The position numbers and the translations under genes were made by a program. From NCBI GenBank assembly GCA_040384585.1, contig JAZKJD010000012.1, positions 62,001 to 126,000 of the forward strand: a stretch of 64,000 bases of DNA. The letters run 5' to 3'. Below are positions 26,283 to 35,127 of this stretch, one piece after another. The DNA comes from JAZKJD01 sp040384585 (GTDB lineage Bacteria; Pseudomonadota; Gammaproteobacteria; Diplorickettsiales; Diplorickettsiaceae). The number at the start of each line of letters is the position of its first letter. Positions within the stretch are counted from its first letter, which is position 1. The notes under the pieces are model-generated. The model ran no database searches and was not told the origin of the DNA. It was given only the letters and a program-made list of their open reading frames with translations.

Positions 26283-27344
26283 ATGATTATTAATAACCCT
26301 TTACAGGACGATTTATATTATATTTTTTTACAAACTCAACCTTTATGGGAGGAATTAAGAAATAAGAAAATTTTTATCACTGGCGGTACGGGATTTTTTG
26401 GTAGTTGGCTTTTAGAAAGCTTTATCTTTATTAATAAGATAATGAAATTAAATGCGGAGTTAACTATTTTGACTCGTGATCCTAAGCGTTTTATAAAAAA
26501 ATTTCAGCGACTTGCTAGCGAATCTTCGTTGTATCTTCACAAAGGCAATATTATAGATTTTATATATCCAATGGAAAATTTCTCTTATATAATACATGCG
26601 GCCATGGATAGTAGAATAAACACTAATGGAAATAATTATTCATTCATCTACAACAATATTATAAATGGTACTAAACGCACTTTAGAATTTGCAAAAAGCT
26701 GTGGAGCAAAAAAATTTCTTTTTATTAGTTCTGGAGCTATATATAGAAAACAAGCATGCTATCTCTCTTTGTTTCATAAAAACGGCCTAAGGAAAGTCGA
26801 TTTAAGAAATTTTCTATCTGCCTATGCTGCAGGAAAGTATGTGGCTGAATCCCTATGTCATTTGTATGCTGAGAGATATCAATTTTCTGTGAAAATTGCG
26901 CGATGTTTTTCATTTGTTGGTCCATACTTGCCACTCGATTTACATTATGCAATTGGTAATTTTATACGTGATAAGCTTAATAATAAAACTATAATTGTTA
27001 AAAGTGATGGTAGCGCCTACCGTTCATATTTATACGCTGCTGATTTAGCTATTTGGCTATGGACTATTTTATTTCGTGGGGAAAATTTATTTTCATATAA
27101 TGTAGGTTCTGATAAGGCTCTAACCATTGGAGAACTTGCCACGATAGTGGCTAACTCAAAGGGCCCTAAAGTTAGTGTAAAAATAATGCAACCCGTTCCT
27201 AATGAAAAATTTTTTGAAAGATATGTACCTAATATTACTCGGACTACAGAACATTTAGGGTTAATTCCAAAAATTAGCTTGGCGGATGCGATAAACAAGA
27301 CTATAACTTGGCATATCTTTAGACAACAAATGAATGGAGTTTAA
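26283..27344 (+). CDS. NAD(P)-dependent sugar epimerase/reductase (extended SDR)
   Basis: 353 residues. The Rossmann loop is KIFITGGTGFFGSWLLESF (about residues 29-47). FLFISSGAIYRKQ and the catalytic Y181-x3-K185 (SAYAAGKYVAESL) are present, followed by ARCFSFVGPYLPLD and RSYLYAADLAIWLW. It resembles CDP-abequose/paratose-type reductases and NDP-sugar dehydratases. In context it may be the ketoreductase that finishes the CDP-linked branched sugar, as YerF does in yersiniose synthesis, but the sequence alone cannot tell reductase from epimerase. It is 14 bases after the GT2 gene and 6 bases before the aldehyde dehydrogenase gene, in one operon. Confidence 0.85.
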   Translation: MIINNPLQDDLYYIFLQTQPLWEELRNKKIFITGGTGFFGSWLLESFIFINKIMKLNAELTILTRDPKRFIKKFQRLASESSLYLHKGNIIDFIYPMENFSYIIHAAMDSRINTNGNNYSFIYNNIINGTKRTLEFAKSCGAKKFLFISSGAIYRKQACYLSLFHKNGLRKVDLRNFLSAYAAGKYVAESLCHLYAERYQFSVKIARCFSFVGPYLPLDLHYAIGNFIRDKLNNKTIIVKSDGSAYRSYLYAADLAIWLWTILFRGENLFSYNVGSDKALTIGELATIVANSKGPKVSVKIMQPVPNEKFFERYVPNITRTTEHLGLIPKISLADAINKTITWHIFRQQMNGV

Positions 27345-27350
27345 TGGTAA

Positions 27351-28235
27351 ATGAAAGTTGCAATATTAGGAAGTGGCAATATTGGAACAGATTTACTTAT
27401 TAAAGTATTGCGATCACGGTATTTAGAATGCAGTGCGTTCATTGGTAGAAACTTACTCTCTAAGGGTATTAAAAAAGCACAGACATTGGGCATCACTACC
27501 TCTATCGCTGGTATTCGTTATATTGAAAAGAATCCAGATTGCTGTGAAATTGTTTTTGATGCGACTTCGGCTGCAGCGCATACAGTGCATGCCACGGTTT
27601 TAAGCGATTTAAATAAGTTTACTATTGATTTGACGCCTGCTAAAACGGGTGAAATGTGTATACCCATTATTAATATAGACAGTGTTTTACAGCATAAAAA
27701 TGTAAATATGGTGACCTGTGGTGGCCAAGCCAGTTTGCCAGTTGTGCAGGCGCTTGTAAGCTCAGGTGCAAAAATTAATTATATAGAAATAGTTTCTAGT
27801 ATTGCTTCTTCTAGTGCGGGGCCTGCTACTCGAATTAATTTAGACGAATATATTCATACCACTGAGCATGCTATAAAATTTTTTTCTGGGGTTCCAAACG
27901 CTAAAGCTATTTTAAATCTTAATCCTGCGAAACCTTGTATTAATATGCAAACGACCATTTTTGCTGAAGTAAAAAGTTTAGATATGGAATCATTTTGTAA
28001 CGCTGTTAGAAAAACTGAAAAAAAAGTTCAGAGCTATGTTCCCGGTTATAAAATACTGTTAAATCCAATCATGGAAAATAATCGGGTAATTGTTATCGTT
28101 CAGGTGAAAGGGCAAGGTGATTATCTTCCTGAATATGCTGGAAACCTTGATATTATTAATTGCGCTGCTTTAGTTATAGCGGAAAAATACGCAAAGAGTA
28201 AATTAAATATGGAAATTTTATGCGCTCGATCTTAA
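27351..28235 (+). CDS. mhpF: acetaldehyde dehydrogenase (acylating)
   Basis: 294 residues, somewhat shorter than the usual 310. The NAD loop is VAILGSGNIGTDLLIKVL. Cys123 (NMVTCGGQASLPVVQAL) is the thioester-forming nucleophile. DLTPAKTGEMCIPIIN and PTTIF-like QMQTTIFAEV segments agree with MhpF/DmpF. The enzyme interconverts acetaldehyde and acetyl-CoA and forms a channelled complex with 4-hydroxy-2-oxovalerate aldolase, encoded next with a 16-bp overlap. It sits inside an O-antigen operon, not with meta-cleavage genes for aromatic compounds, none of which are seen here. A biosynthetic role, running from acetyl-CoA to acetaldehyde, is therefore more likely (inference). Confidence 0.93.
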   Translation: MKVAILGSGNIGTDLLIKVLRSRYLECSAFIGRNLLSKGIKKAQTLGITTSIAGIRYIEKNPDCCEIVFDATSAAAHTVHATVLSDLNKFTIDLTPAKTGEMCIPIINIDSVLQHKNVNMVTCGGQASLPVVQALVSSGAKINYIEIVSSIASSSAGPATRINLDEYIHTTEHAIKFFSGVPNAKAILNLNPAKPCINMQTTIFAEVKSLDMESFCNAVRKTEKKVQSYVPGYKILLNPIMENNRVIVIVQVKGQGDYLPEYAGNLDIINCAALVIAEKYAKSKLNMEILCARS

Positions 28236-29224
28236 TTAGTGATCCTACGTTACGAGATGGAAATCATGCAGTAAAACATCAATTAAGTGTAGATCAAATT
28301 ACTAAGTATTGTATTGCTGCAGAGGCAGCAGGTATTCCGATTGTGGAAGTAGGTCATGGCAATGGTTTAGGTGCTTCTTCATTACAATTGGGAATATCTA
28401 AGATGACTGATGATGAAGCTTTGCGTGTAGCAAGAAAAAATCTTAAAAAATCTCGCTTAGGTATCCATATTATTCCTGGATTTGCCACGATTGAAAAGGA
28501 TCTTCGCCAGGCTATTGAGTTGGGTGTTGATGTTGTGCGAGTTGCTGTTCATTGTTCTGAAGCAGATATTAGCGAAAGACATATACAATTTGTACGGGGA
28601 AAAGATAAAATTGTCTATGGCGTCTTGATGATGTCGCACATGATAACGAAAGAGGAATTGCTTGAACAAGCCAGTAAAATGGAGACTTATGGAGCATTAG
28701 GGATTATCTTTATGGATTCAGCCGGGTATTATCTGCCAGAAGAAGTAACAGAACGTGTAAAAATACTGCTTGATTCTCTTTCTATTCCTATAGGGTTTCA
28801 TGGACATAATAATTTAGGTTTGGCTATTGCTAATTCTTTGGCCGCGGCGGAAGCAGGGGCTAGTATATTGGATGGTTGTGCACGAGGTTTTGGAGCAGGA
28901 GCCGGTAACACACAGCTTGAAGTGTTGGTAGGTGTGCTTGAACGAAAAGGTTATCATACCGGGATCGATTTCTATAAAATGTTAGATGCAAGTGATCTCG
29001 CTGAAAAAGAATTATTAAAAGAAATTCCCTATGTAAAACCACTGAGTATTATTAGCGGACTTTCTGGAGTGTTTTCCGGATTTTTACAACCCGTTTTACG
29101 AATAGCCAAAGAATTCGAAGTCGATCCTAGGGATATTTTTATTGAGCTCGGTCGTCGTAAAATAGTGGCAGGGCAAGAAGATATCATCATTGAAGTGGCT
29201 AGCAATTTAGCGGCTAAAACTTAA
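28220..29224 (+). CDS. mhpE: 4-hydroxy-2-oxovalerate aldolase
   Basis: 334 residues, family-typical. The DRE-TIM start ISDPTLRDGNHAVKHQLS contains R12, D13 and H16; the metal-binding GFHGHNNLGLAIANSLAA follows, then GCARGFGAGAGNTQLEVLVGVLER. The C-terminal communication domain present in DmpG is also here. It cleaves 4-hydroxy-2-oxovalerate to pyruvate and acetaldehyde, or condenses them in reverse. Paired with the acylating acetaldehyde dehydrogenase and followed by a thiamine-diphosphate carboligase, it probably builds a 2-oxo acid donor for sugar branching. Confidence 0.94.
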   Translation: MRSILISDPTLRDGNHAVKHQLSVDQITKYCIAAEAAGIPIVEVGHGNGLGASSLQLGISKMTDDEALRVARKNLKKSRLGIHIIPGFATIEKDLRQAIELGVDVVRVAVHCSEADISERHIQFVRGKDKIVYGVLMMSHMITKEELLEQASKMETYGALGIIFMDSAGYYLPEEVTERVKILLDSLSIPIGFHGHNNLGLAIANSLAAAEAGASILDGCARGFGAGAGNTQLEVLVGVLERKGYHTGIDFYKMLDASDLAEKELLKEIPYVKPLSIISGLSGVFSGFLQPVLRIAKEFEVDPRDIFIELGRRKIVAGQEDIIIEVASNLAAKT

Positions 29225-29267
29225 GTCCATCACTATTAATTTGGCATAAATATTGTGAAAATTATTT

Positions 29268-31145
29268 ATGAAAGTAAGTGAAATCATAGCTGATTTTTTA
29301 GTTAAAAAAGAAATACGTCATGTGTTTGGCATTATTGGTGCAGGAAATGCACAATTATTTGATTCAATAACTTCTAAAGGATTTACAACGATTATCTGTG
29401 TTCATCATGAACAAGCTGCCTGTATGGCTGCTCAAGCCTATTATCGTATTTGTGGAACATTATCGCTAGCCATTGTGACCACCGGAGCAGGTTCGACCAA
29501 TGTAATAACAGGTGTGGTGAGTGCATGGATGGATTCTATTCCTTGCTTAGTGATTTCTGGAAATGAAAATTCTAAATTTACTCTAGAAGATAATCCTTTA
29601 CGTATATGGGGAATTCAAGGATACGATTCCGTGGCGATGGTCAGAAAGGTAACGAAATACGCGGTAAGGATTACCAATCCAAATGAGACCTTACAAGCCC
29701 TGGAAACGGCTTATTATCACGCGTTGAATGCTAAGCCAGGTCCCTGCTGGTTAGATTTCCCCATGAATATACAATCAACACTGCTTGAAGAAGCTAAACT
29801 ATCTCAATGTAATAAAGTAACAAAATTAGAATCTATCTATACTGATGCACTACAAATGACTGATCCTCTTGAGGGAGCAACACAGGTGCTAGCTGAGTTA
29901 ATGTTAGCGCAGCGGCCAGTTATTTGGTTGGGTCATGGTATACGTTTAGCAGGGGCAGTTGATGTAGTTGAATCTTTTATTAATGCGCTGCAATGTCCCG
30001 TTTTAATTTCCTGGGCGGGTATTGATATTATTTCATCCGATCATCCATTGGTTTTTGGTAGGGCAGGGGTTTATGGTCAAAGAGCTGCTAATTTAATTTT
30101 ACAAAATTGCGATTTTCTTTTAGCAATAGGAACACGTCTTGCCATTCCTCAAATTGGATATGATTTGAGTGAATTTATTCGATCGGCAAAGCTAGCTTTG
30201 GTTGATATTGACTTGGCGGAGCTTAAAAAGTATGGGGAAAAAGTAACCATACCTATATGGGCGGATGCAAAAGATTTTCTACAAGCCATGTTAACAATGA
30301 TGCGAGATCGCTACTATGAATCTACAGAAAAAGTTAATCCTTCGTGGTTGGAACAATGTAATCATTACCGAAATAAATATCCGGTCTTAATTAATGAGCA
30401 CCTTGACCGAGAGGGTTATATTAATTCTTACCCTTTTATACAAAAGTTATCTCATTATTTTAGGCCTAATCAAATTATAGTGACTGATATGGGAACTGCG
30501 TTGCTGAGCACACATCAGGTATTACAAATTAAAAAAGGGCAACGCTTAATGACTTCTACCGGCCTTGGTGAAATGGGTTATGCACTTCCAGCTGCTATTG
30601 GTGCATCATTTGCCAATAAAGATGCTGAGGTTATTTGTCTTAATTGCGATGGCGGTATGATGCTAAATTTACAGGAGTTGCAAACTATTGTGCATCATCA
30701 GCTTCCTATAAAAATTTTTATTTTTAACAACGATGGTTATCTTATGATTAAAAATACTCAGAAGGCATTATTTTCTGGGAGATATGCTGGAACCAACAAA
30801 AAATCAGGTGTGAGTTGCCCTAATTTTTCAGCGCTTGCCCAAGCATTTGGTATGGCTTCATTTAGCATTAAAACATGGGATGATTTTGAATCTGTTATGC
30901 TAAAATTACAGAATTTATCTGGACCCGTTATTTGTGAGGTTTTTACTCATCCTGAACAATTATTTCTTCCAAAATTATCGCTTGCTTTGCAGAAAGAGGG
31001 TTCCATTATTTCTCCACCTTTAGAAGATTTATCGCCCTTACTTCCTAGAGATGAATTACGTGAAAATATGCTGATTGGTATGCATCCAAAGTCTGAAGCG
31101 TTAGAAGTTGAAGCCGAGCTCAAAGATACTTCTATTTGTGGTTAA
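29268..31145 (+). CDS. thiamine-diphosphate carboligase (acetolactate synthase/YerE-like)
   Basis: 625 residues. HVFGIIGAGNAQLFDSI and the catalytic Glu48 (VHHEQAACMAAQAYYR) belong to the pyrimidine-binding domain; TTGAGSTNVITGVVSAWMDS follows. A middle domain spans about 205-350. The PP domain holds TSTGLGEMGYALPAAIGA and the metal motif CDGGMMLNLQELQTIV...FNNDGY near 460-495, where Cys replaces the first Gly of GDG. A C-terminal tail of about 70 residues is extra to acetolactate synthase. By context it should decarboxylate a 2-oxo acid and add the acyl unit to a 4-keto sugar, like YerE. Its stop overlaps the convergent purA stop by 4 bp. This is the last gene of the polysaccharide locus. 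Confidence 0.88.
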   Translation: MKVSEIIADFLVKKEIRHVFGIIGAGNAQLFDSITSKGFTTIICVHHEQAACMAAQAYYRICGTLSLAIVTTGAGSTNVITGVVSAWMDSIPCLVISGNENSKFTLEDNPLRIWGIQGYDSVAMVRKVTKYAVRITNPNETLQALETAYYHALNAKPGPCWLDFPMNIQSTLLEEAKLSQCNKVTKLESIYTDALQMTDPLEGATQVLAELMLAQRPVIWLGHGIRLAGAVDVVESFINALQCPVLISWAGIDIISSDHPLVFGRAGVYGQRAANLILQNCDFLLAIGTRLAIPQIGYDLSEFIRSAKLALVDIDLAELKKYGEKVTIPIWADAKDFLQAMLTMMRDRYYESTEKVNPSWLEQCNHYRNKYPVLINEHLDREGYINSYPFIQKLSHYFRPNQIIVTDMGTALLSTHQVLQIKKGQRLMTSTGLGEMGYALPAAIGASFANKDAEVICLNCDGGMMLNLQELQTIVHHQLPIKIFIFNNDGYLMIKNTQKALFSGRYAGTNKKSGVSCPNFSALAQAFGMASFSIKTWDDFESVMLKLQNLSGPVICEVFTHPEQLFLPKLSLALQKEGSIISPPLEDLSPLLPRDELRENMLIGMHPKSEALEVEAELKDTSICG

Positions 31146-32428
31146 ATTATCTTCTCCAACACAATCGTTTCTTCTCTATCCGCACCAGTAGAAATAATAA
31201 CAATAGGCACGCCGACTAATTCCTCAATACGTCGTAAATAGAGCTGCGCATTCTTCGGCAGTTTAGAGAATTCTTTAATCGGTGTTGTTGATGTTTTCCA
31301 TCCGGGGAGCTCTTCGTACAATGGATTGCATTGAGTGAGATCTTCTGGATTTACAGGTAAGTCGGTTAGTACTTGCGATCCTAATTGATAAGCGGTGCAA
31401 ATTTTAATAGTGGCTAGTGTATCTAAGACATCAAGCTTAGTTAGACAGAGTCCAGATACACTATTAAGTTGCACAGCGCGGCGTAGTAATACACTATCTA
31501 ACCAGCCGCAACGGCGTGGACGTTTCGTGACGCTCCCATACTCATTGCCCCGATCTCTGAGATCATCTCCGGCTTGATCGAGTAATTCGGTGGGGAAAAT
31601 ACCATTTCCTACCCGTGTGCTATACGCCTTGCTGACCCCTAGCACATAATCAAAGTGGAGTATGCCTAGGCCGCTGCCCGTGGCAGCAGCGCCGGCAATG
31701 GTGTTGGAAGAGGTTACAAAAGGGTAAGTGCCTTGATCGATATCTAAGAAGGTTCCTTGCGCACCTTCAAACAAGAGTGTTTGGTTCTCTTGCTGGTATT
31801 TTGCTAGTAAGGCGGGAATATCGGTAATTAAAGGAACGAGTTCTTTGCCGTGTTTTAGTAAGCTAGCCAAGGTTTGCTCGTAGTCGATAGCTTCAGCGTG
31901 ATAATATTTTTCCAATAAAAAATTATGATAATGTAAAAGTGTTTTTAATTTTTCAGCGAATTGCTTAGGGTTAAAAAAGTCACAAAGTCGTAAGCCACGT
32001 CGTGCGACTTTGTCTTCATAAGCCGGCCCTATTCCACGTTTTGTCGTGCCAATCGCATTTGTTGCTGTTTTTTCACGCGCTTTGTCGAGTGCAATATGGG
32101 AAGCTAAGATAATGGGGCAGGTGGCGCTGAGTTTGATACGCTGACGGGCTGGAATACCTTGTTTTTCTAATTCATCCATTTCTTTGAGTAGGGCTTCTGG
32201 CGAAATAACGACGCCATTGCCAATGAGACATTCCACATCGGCATGTAGAATTCCTGAAGGGATTAATCGCAGGATCGTTTTCTTTCCTTGGATAACGAGG
32301 GTATGGCCGGCATTATGACCGCCTTGAAAACGTACAACGGCGTTTACGTTTTGTGTTAGTAAATCGACAATTTTTCCTTTGCCTTCATCGCCCCATTGGC
32401 AGCCGACGATAATAACGGTTTTTGTCAT
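31142..32428 (-). CDS. purA: adenylosuccinate synthetase
   Basis: 428 residues from ATG 32428, matching the usual length (about 430). It makes adenylosuccinate from IMP, GTP and aspartate in AMP synthesis. VIIVGCQWGDEGKGKIVDLL is the P-loop start, FQGGHNAGHTLV, IGTTKRGIGPAYEDK and GAQGTFLDIDQGTYPFVTSSN are diagnostic, and the conserved KLDVLDTL guanine-recognition motif is present. A longer frame reaches 32614 but its extra 62 residues cross repeat P2b and are not conserved, so it is rejected. Convergent with the carboligase gene. Confidence 0.97.
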   Translation of the reverse strand: MTKTVIIVGCQWGDEGKGKIVDLLTQNVNAVVRFQGGHNAGHTLVIQGKKTILRLIPSGILHADVECLIGNGVVISPEALLKEMDELEKQGIPARQRIKLSATCPIILASHIALDKAREKTATNAIGTTKRGIGPAYEDKVARRGLRLCDFFNPKQFAEKLKTLLHYHNFLLEKYYHAEAIDYEQTLASLLKHGKELVPLITDIPALLAKYQQENQTLLFEGAQGTFLDIDQGTYPFVTSSNTIAGAAATGSGLGILHFDYVLGVSKAYSTRVGNGIFPTELLDQAGDDLRDRGNEYGSVTKRPRRCGWLDSVLLRRAVQLNSVSGLCLTKLDVLDTLATIKICTAYQLGSQVLTDLPVNPEDLTQCNPLYEELPGWKTSTTPIKEFSKLPKNAQLYLRRIEELVGVPIVIISTGADREETIVLEKII

Positions 32429-32516
32429 GATTGATATCTCACTGGGAAAACAATAAACACGTATCTTCAATAGACTTCCATTATTAGATGCAAAACTCCT
32501 GTCTTTTAAAAAATAC

Positions 32517-32651
32517 CTCAGCACAGGACAAAAAAATTGTTGGCGCGGGTCCTGCCAACGTATGCACTTTTTTTGCTGGCTTACGCCACAAAAAGAAGTC
32601 GCATTCGCTGTCACCCGGCTGTTTGTTCTTTAATTTTTGTCCTGTACAGAG
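32517..32651. repeat. P2b hairpin element with CAGCACAGGACAAAAA-type ends
   Basis: Outer ends CTCAGCACAGGACAAAAAAA and TTTTTGTCCTGTACAGAG are inverted repeats shared with P4a and P4b. The core 32548-32616 runs GGTCCTGCC, arm AACGTATGCACTTTTTTTG, loop CTGGCTTACGCCA, arm CAAAAAGAAGTCGCATTCGCT, GTCACCC. It fills the purA-hflC gap. Confidence 0.85.
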
Positions 32652-32681
32652 TAAAAATGCAATACAATTTAAGCTGGCTCC

Positions 32682-33599
32682 CTAACCTAGATCCTTGGAA
32701 TGGGTTTTGGATGTTCCCTTTATTAGGTTAAACAAACTATCTTTCGTGTTTAACACCATAAAATTATTGCTTGATGATTGAGTAAAGCCGTTTCGATAGG
32801 CCTCTAAATTAAGAAAAAAAGCAGCAAATTGCGGATTTTTATGATAAGCCTCGCTGTAAATTTTAGCAGCGCTAGCATCGCCTTGGCCGCGAATAATGGC
32901 AGCTTCTTCTTTGGCTTTGGCAAGCTGTAAGGCGACTTGGTTATCAGCGTTTGCACGGATGTTTTCTGCATTGGCTTTTCCAATAGCGCGTTGTTCAAGA
33001 GCAATATGTGCTTGCTCCTTACGTATGTTTTTTAATACGACGGTATTCGCTTCTGCAGGGAAAGCGATGGACTTAAATCCTATTGCTACTAGGGTGACTC
33101 CCAGTGTTTTGAGCTGCTTATTTGCTTGTTTTCTGATGGTATCTAGTAAGGAAGCTTGTTCCTTGCCAAGGATAGTGTTACGTGTGTTGTGAGAAAATGC
33201 ATTTTGTAACAGCACGTTAATTTTTTTTGTTAGTTGTTTTTTCGTTTCTTGAGGATTGTTATGGGTTTGTAAATAGTCAATAGGGTGCGTGACATGCCAG
33301 GAGGCATAGTAATTTACGATGAGTGCTTGTTGATCTGCGGTTAACAGGCTTAATTTTTTATAGGTGAAGTTGTGCAAACGCATATCAATTAGTGTAGTTT
33401 GTGCTAAAAAAGGGAGTTTGAAATGTAAGCCTGGTTCTTGCGGTACTGTAGAAAGTAAATTCGCTTTTCTTAAGGTGATAGAAGGCGACAATAACGCAGT
33501 GTAGCCTTCCGATACGGTATAAACACTATTATATGCGATAAAAAGAAGACAAATTAACAGGGCGATAATCAAGATGATTTTATTTTTGGCAAGGCTCAT
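32682..33599 (-). CDS. hflC: HflC, membrane protease modulator
   Basis: 305 residues. A single N-terminal helix (about 6-24) anchors a periplasmic SPFH/band-7 domain (VYTVSEGYTALLSPS onward), then a coiled-coil-like helix rich in Ala and Glu (KANAENIRANADNQVALQLAKAKEEAA split around residues 210-235). GDASAAKIYSEAYHKNPQFAAFFLNLEAYR is the conserved C-terminal motif. With HflK it forms the cage around FtsH that limits its proteolysis of membrane proteins. Its start overlaps the hflK stop by 4 bp. Confidence 0.95.
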   Translation of the reverse strand: MSLAKNKIILIIALLICLLFIAYNSVYTVSEGYTALLSPSITLRKANLLSTVPQEPGLHFKLPFLAQTTLIDMRLHNFTYKKLSLLTADQQALIVNYYASWHVTHPIDYLQTHNNPQETKKQLTKKINVLLQNAFSHNTRNTILGKEQASLLDTIRKQANKQLKTLGVTLVAIGFKSIAFPAEANTVVLKNIRKEQAHIALEQRAIGKANAENIRANADNQVALQLAKAKEEAAIIRGQGDASAAKIYSEAYHKNPQFAAFFLNLEAYRNGFTQSSSNNFMVLNTKDSLFNLIKGTSKTHSKDLG

Positions 33600-34786
33600 T
33601 CGTAGCCCCCGGTGATGTTATAGGTACTTGGCACCGTATTATCAGTCTGCGACGGTTTGCTTGTTTCAGGTAATGTTGGGTTTGCCGGAGTCACAGAAGA
33701 TTTTTTGCTAGCTTGAGCATTTACCTTTGTTTTATCCGGATTCGGTAGCGCTGAATTAGTTAAAGATAAATAAAATGAAGTATTGGCTGAATTATCTATT
33801 AGCATTTTATTGCTGTGGATCATCATGGCTTGCATGGCTTCTAGATACAAACGTTTGCGTGTCAATACTGGCGATGCTTCATAAGCGGGCAATAAGGCTA
33901 AAAAGCGTGTGGTTTCTGCTTTCGCTTTTAATATAACCTCTTGTTGATACGCTTTTGCATCGGCTATTAAGCGCTCGGACTGATCGTTGGAGGCGGGTTC
34001 AATTTGTATTGCATAGGCCTTTGCTTGGTTTTCAAGCTGCTCTTTATCGGTTTGTGCGCTTGCAACATCGTTAAAAGAAGCTTTTAGTTCTTCTGGAACT
34101 TGAATAGGCTGTAGTTTGATAGTGTTAAGCACTAGACCCGTGCGGTATTTAGCAAGCGATTGATCAATTTTGGTTTGTAAGGTTTGTTGCAAAGAGGAGA
34201 GATTTGCTATTAAAAGCTGTTCTAAAGAGAGTTGTCCTAGTGTTTGCTGCACAGCGTTCGCGGTAAGCTCTTGTAAGCTTTGCAGGGGTTGTGCATTTGA
34301 AAAAAGAAATTGGCGTGCATTGGCTATTGAATAGTGTAGTGTTGCTACGACAGACACCTTATTGCCATCGCGTGTTAACAGTGTAGTTTGATAATAAAAA
34401 GAGGAATTATTTTTGGGATGAATGACATAGCGAGATTCAATAGGTTTTAAAATCCAGTGGTGTCCAGGTGAAAGCGTTGCGATATAGTGTCCAAAACGGG
34501 TGACTACGGCTTGTTCTGAAGGATCTACAGTGAAAAAACCTGTGCACAGCCAAGCCAGTAGCAGAAAGGTAAAAATGAATCCTATGACTTTACTATTAAA
34601 CCGTAAGGGCAAAAGCGTTTTGGTAAGGATTGCCGCATTTTTATTAAATGATTTTAATTTAAATAAAGCAGCAATTTTTTTAAGTAAATCGCGTAAAAAT
34701 GCTTCTAGATCAGGAGGGGTCTGTTTAGGTCGACCAGTCCACGGATCTTTGTTGTTGCTTGAATTACCCGGTTCGTTCCAGGGCAT
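33596..34786 (-). CDS. hflK: HflK, membrane protease modulator
   Basis: 396 residues. The N-terminus MPWNEPGNSSNNKDPWTGR is the typical Gly/Asn-rich cytoplasmic stretch, followed by a membrane helix at about 68-86 and the SPFH domain (FFTVDPSEQAVVTRFGHYI). ASAQTDKEQLENQAKAYA is the conserved helical segment. The C-terminal tail is rich in Ser, Thr, Pro and Asn. It partners HflC (4-bp gene overlap) as FtsH modulator. In E. coli the order is hfq-hflX-hflK-hflC; here hflX is missing and palindrome P3b fills the interval between hfq and hflK. Confidence 0.95.
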   Translation of the reverse strand: MPWNEPGNSSNNKDPWTGRPKQTPPDLEAFLRDLLKKIAALFKLKSFNKNAAILTKTLLPLRFNSKVIGFIFTFLLLAWLCTGFFTVDPSEQAVVTRFGHYIATLSPGHHWILKPIESRYVIHPKNNSSFYYQTTLLTRDGNKVSVVATLHYSIANARQFLFSNAQPLQSLQELTANAVQQTLGQLSLEQLLIANLSSLQQTLQTKIDQSLAKYRTGLVLNTIKLQPIQVPEELKASFNDVASAQTDKEQLENQAKAYAIQIEPASNDQSERLIADAKAYQQEVILKAKAETTRFLALLPAYEASPVLTRKRLYLEAMQAMMIHSNKMLIDNSANTSFYLSLTNSALPNPDKTKVNAQASKKSSVTPANPTLPETSKPSQTDNTVPSTYNITGGYE

Positions 34787-34917
34787 AGGTGGCTCCGATT
34801 GTTAGCATTTTTAAAAATATGACTCCAAGACCCAGATTAAAAAGGGTTGACTCCCGAAAAGATAAGTAGACATTTTAGGCATGCTCAGCAGTTTCTCGCA
34901 ACTATTATCGGTCTTAG

Positions 34918-35056
34918 AGGGTGTCTTCATTTGGCAGGATGATAGTTAGAAACCGCTGTTTTCTGCGTGTCGATACTCACAACCCTCAAGTATGCGCTGT
35001 TTCGATACTAAAAAAACAATGTTTTCTAACTTATCCTCGCTAAACGAAGACATCCT
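34918..35056. repeat. P3b palindromic element (139 bp)
   Basis: Ends AGGGTGTCTTC and GAAGACATCCT are inverted repeats. The arms (AGTTAGAAA with TTTTCTAACT) differ from those of P3a yet pair. The middle GTCGATACTCACAA and TTTCGATACT segments are shared with P3a. It lies within 34787-35127, a 341-base gap that otherwise holds nothing I can identify. Confidence 0.86.
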
Positions 35057-35127
35057 CCGAAACGCGACACTGTCGTTGTTATTTTAGGTGGAGTTCTTGG
35101 GTTGGAGGCAAGTCATATTACGGACGT

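Noticed and set aside
27351..29224. aldehyde dehydrogenase and aldolase as part of an aromatic meta-cleavage pathway
   Set aside because: No ring-cleavage, hydrolase or hydratase genes are nearby; the context is CDP-sugar synthesis.
32429..32614. 62-codon N-terminal extension of purA
   Set aside because: It crosses the P2b repeat, has no family similarity, and ATG 32428 gives the canonical MTKTVIIVGCQWGDEGKGK start.
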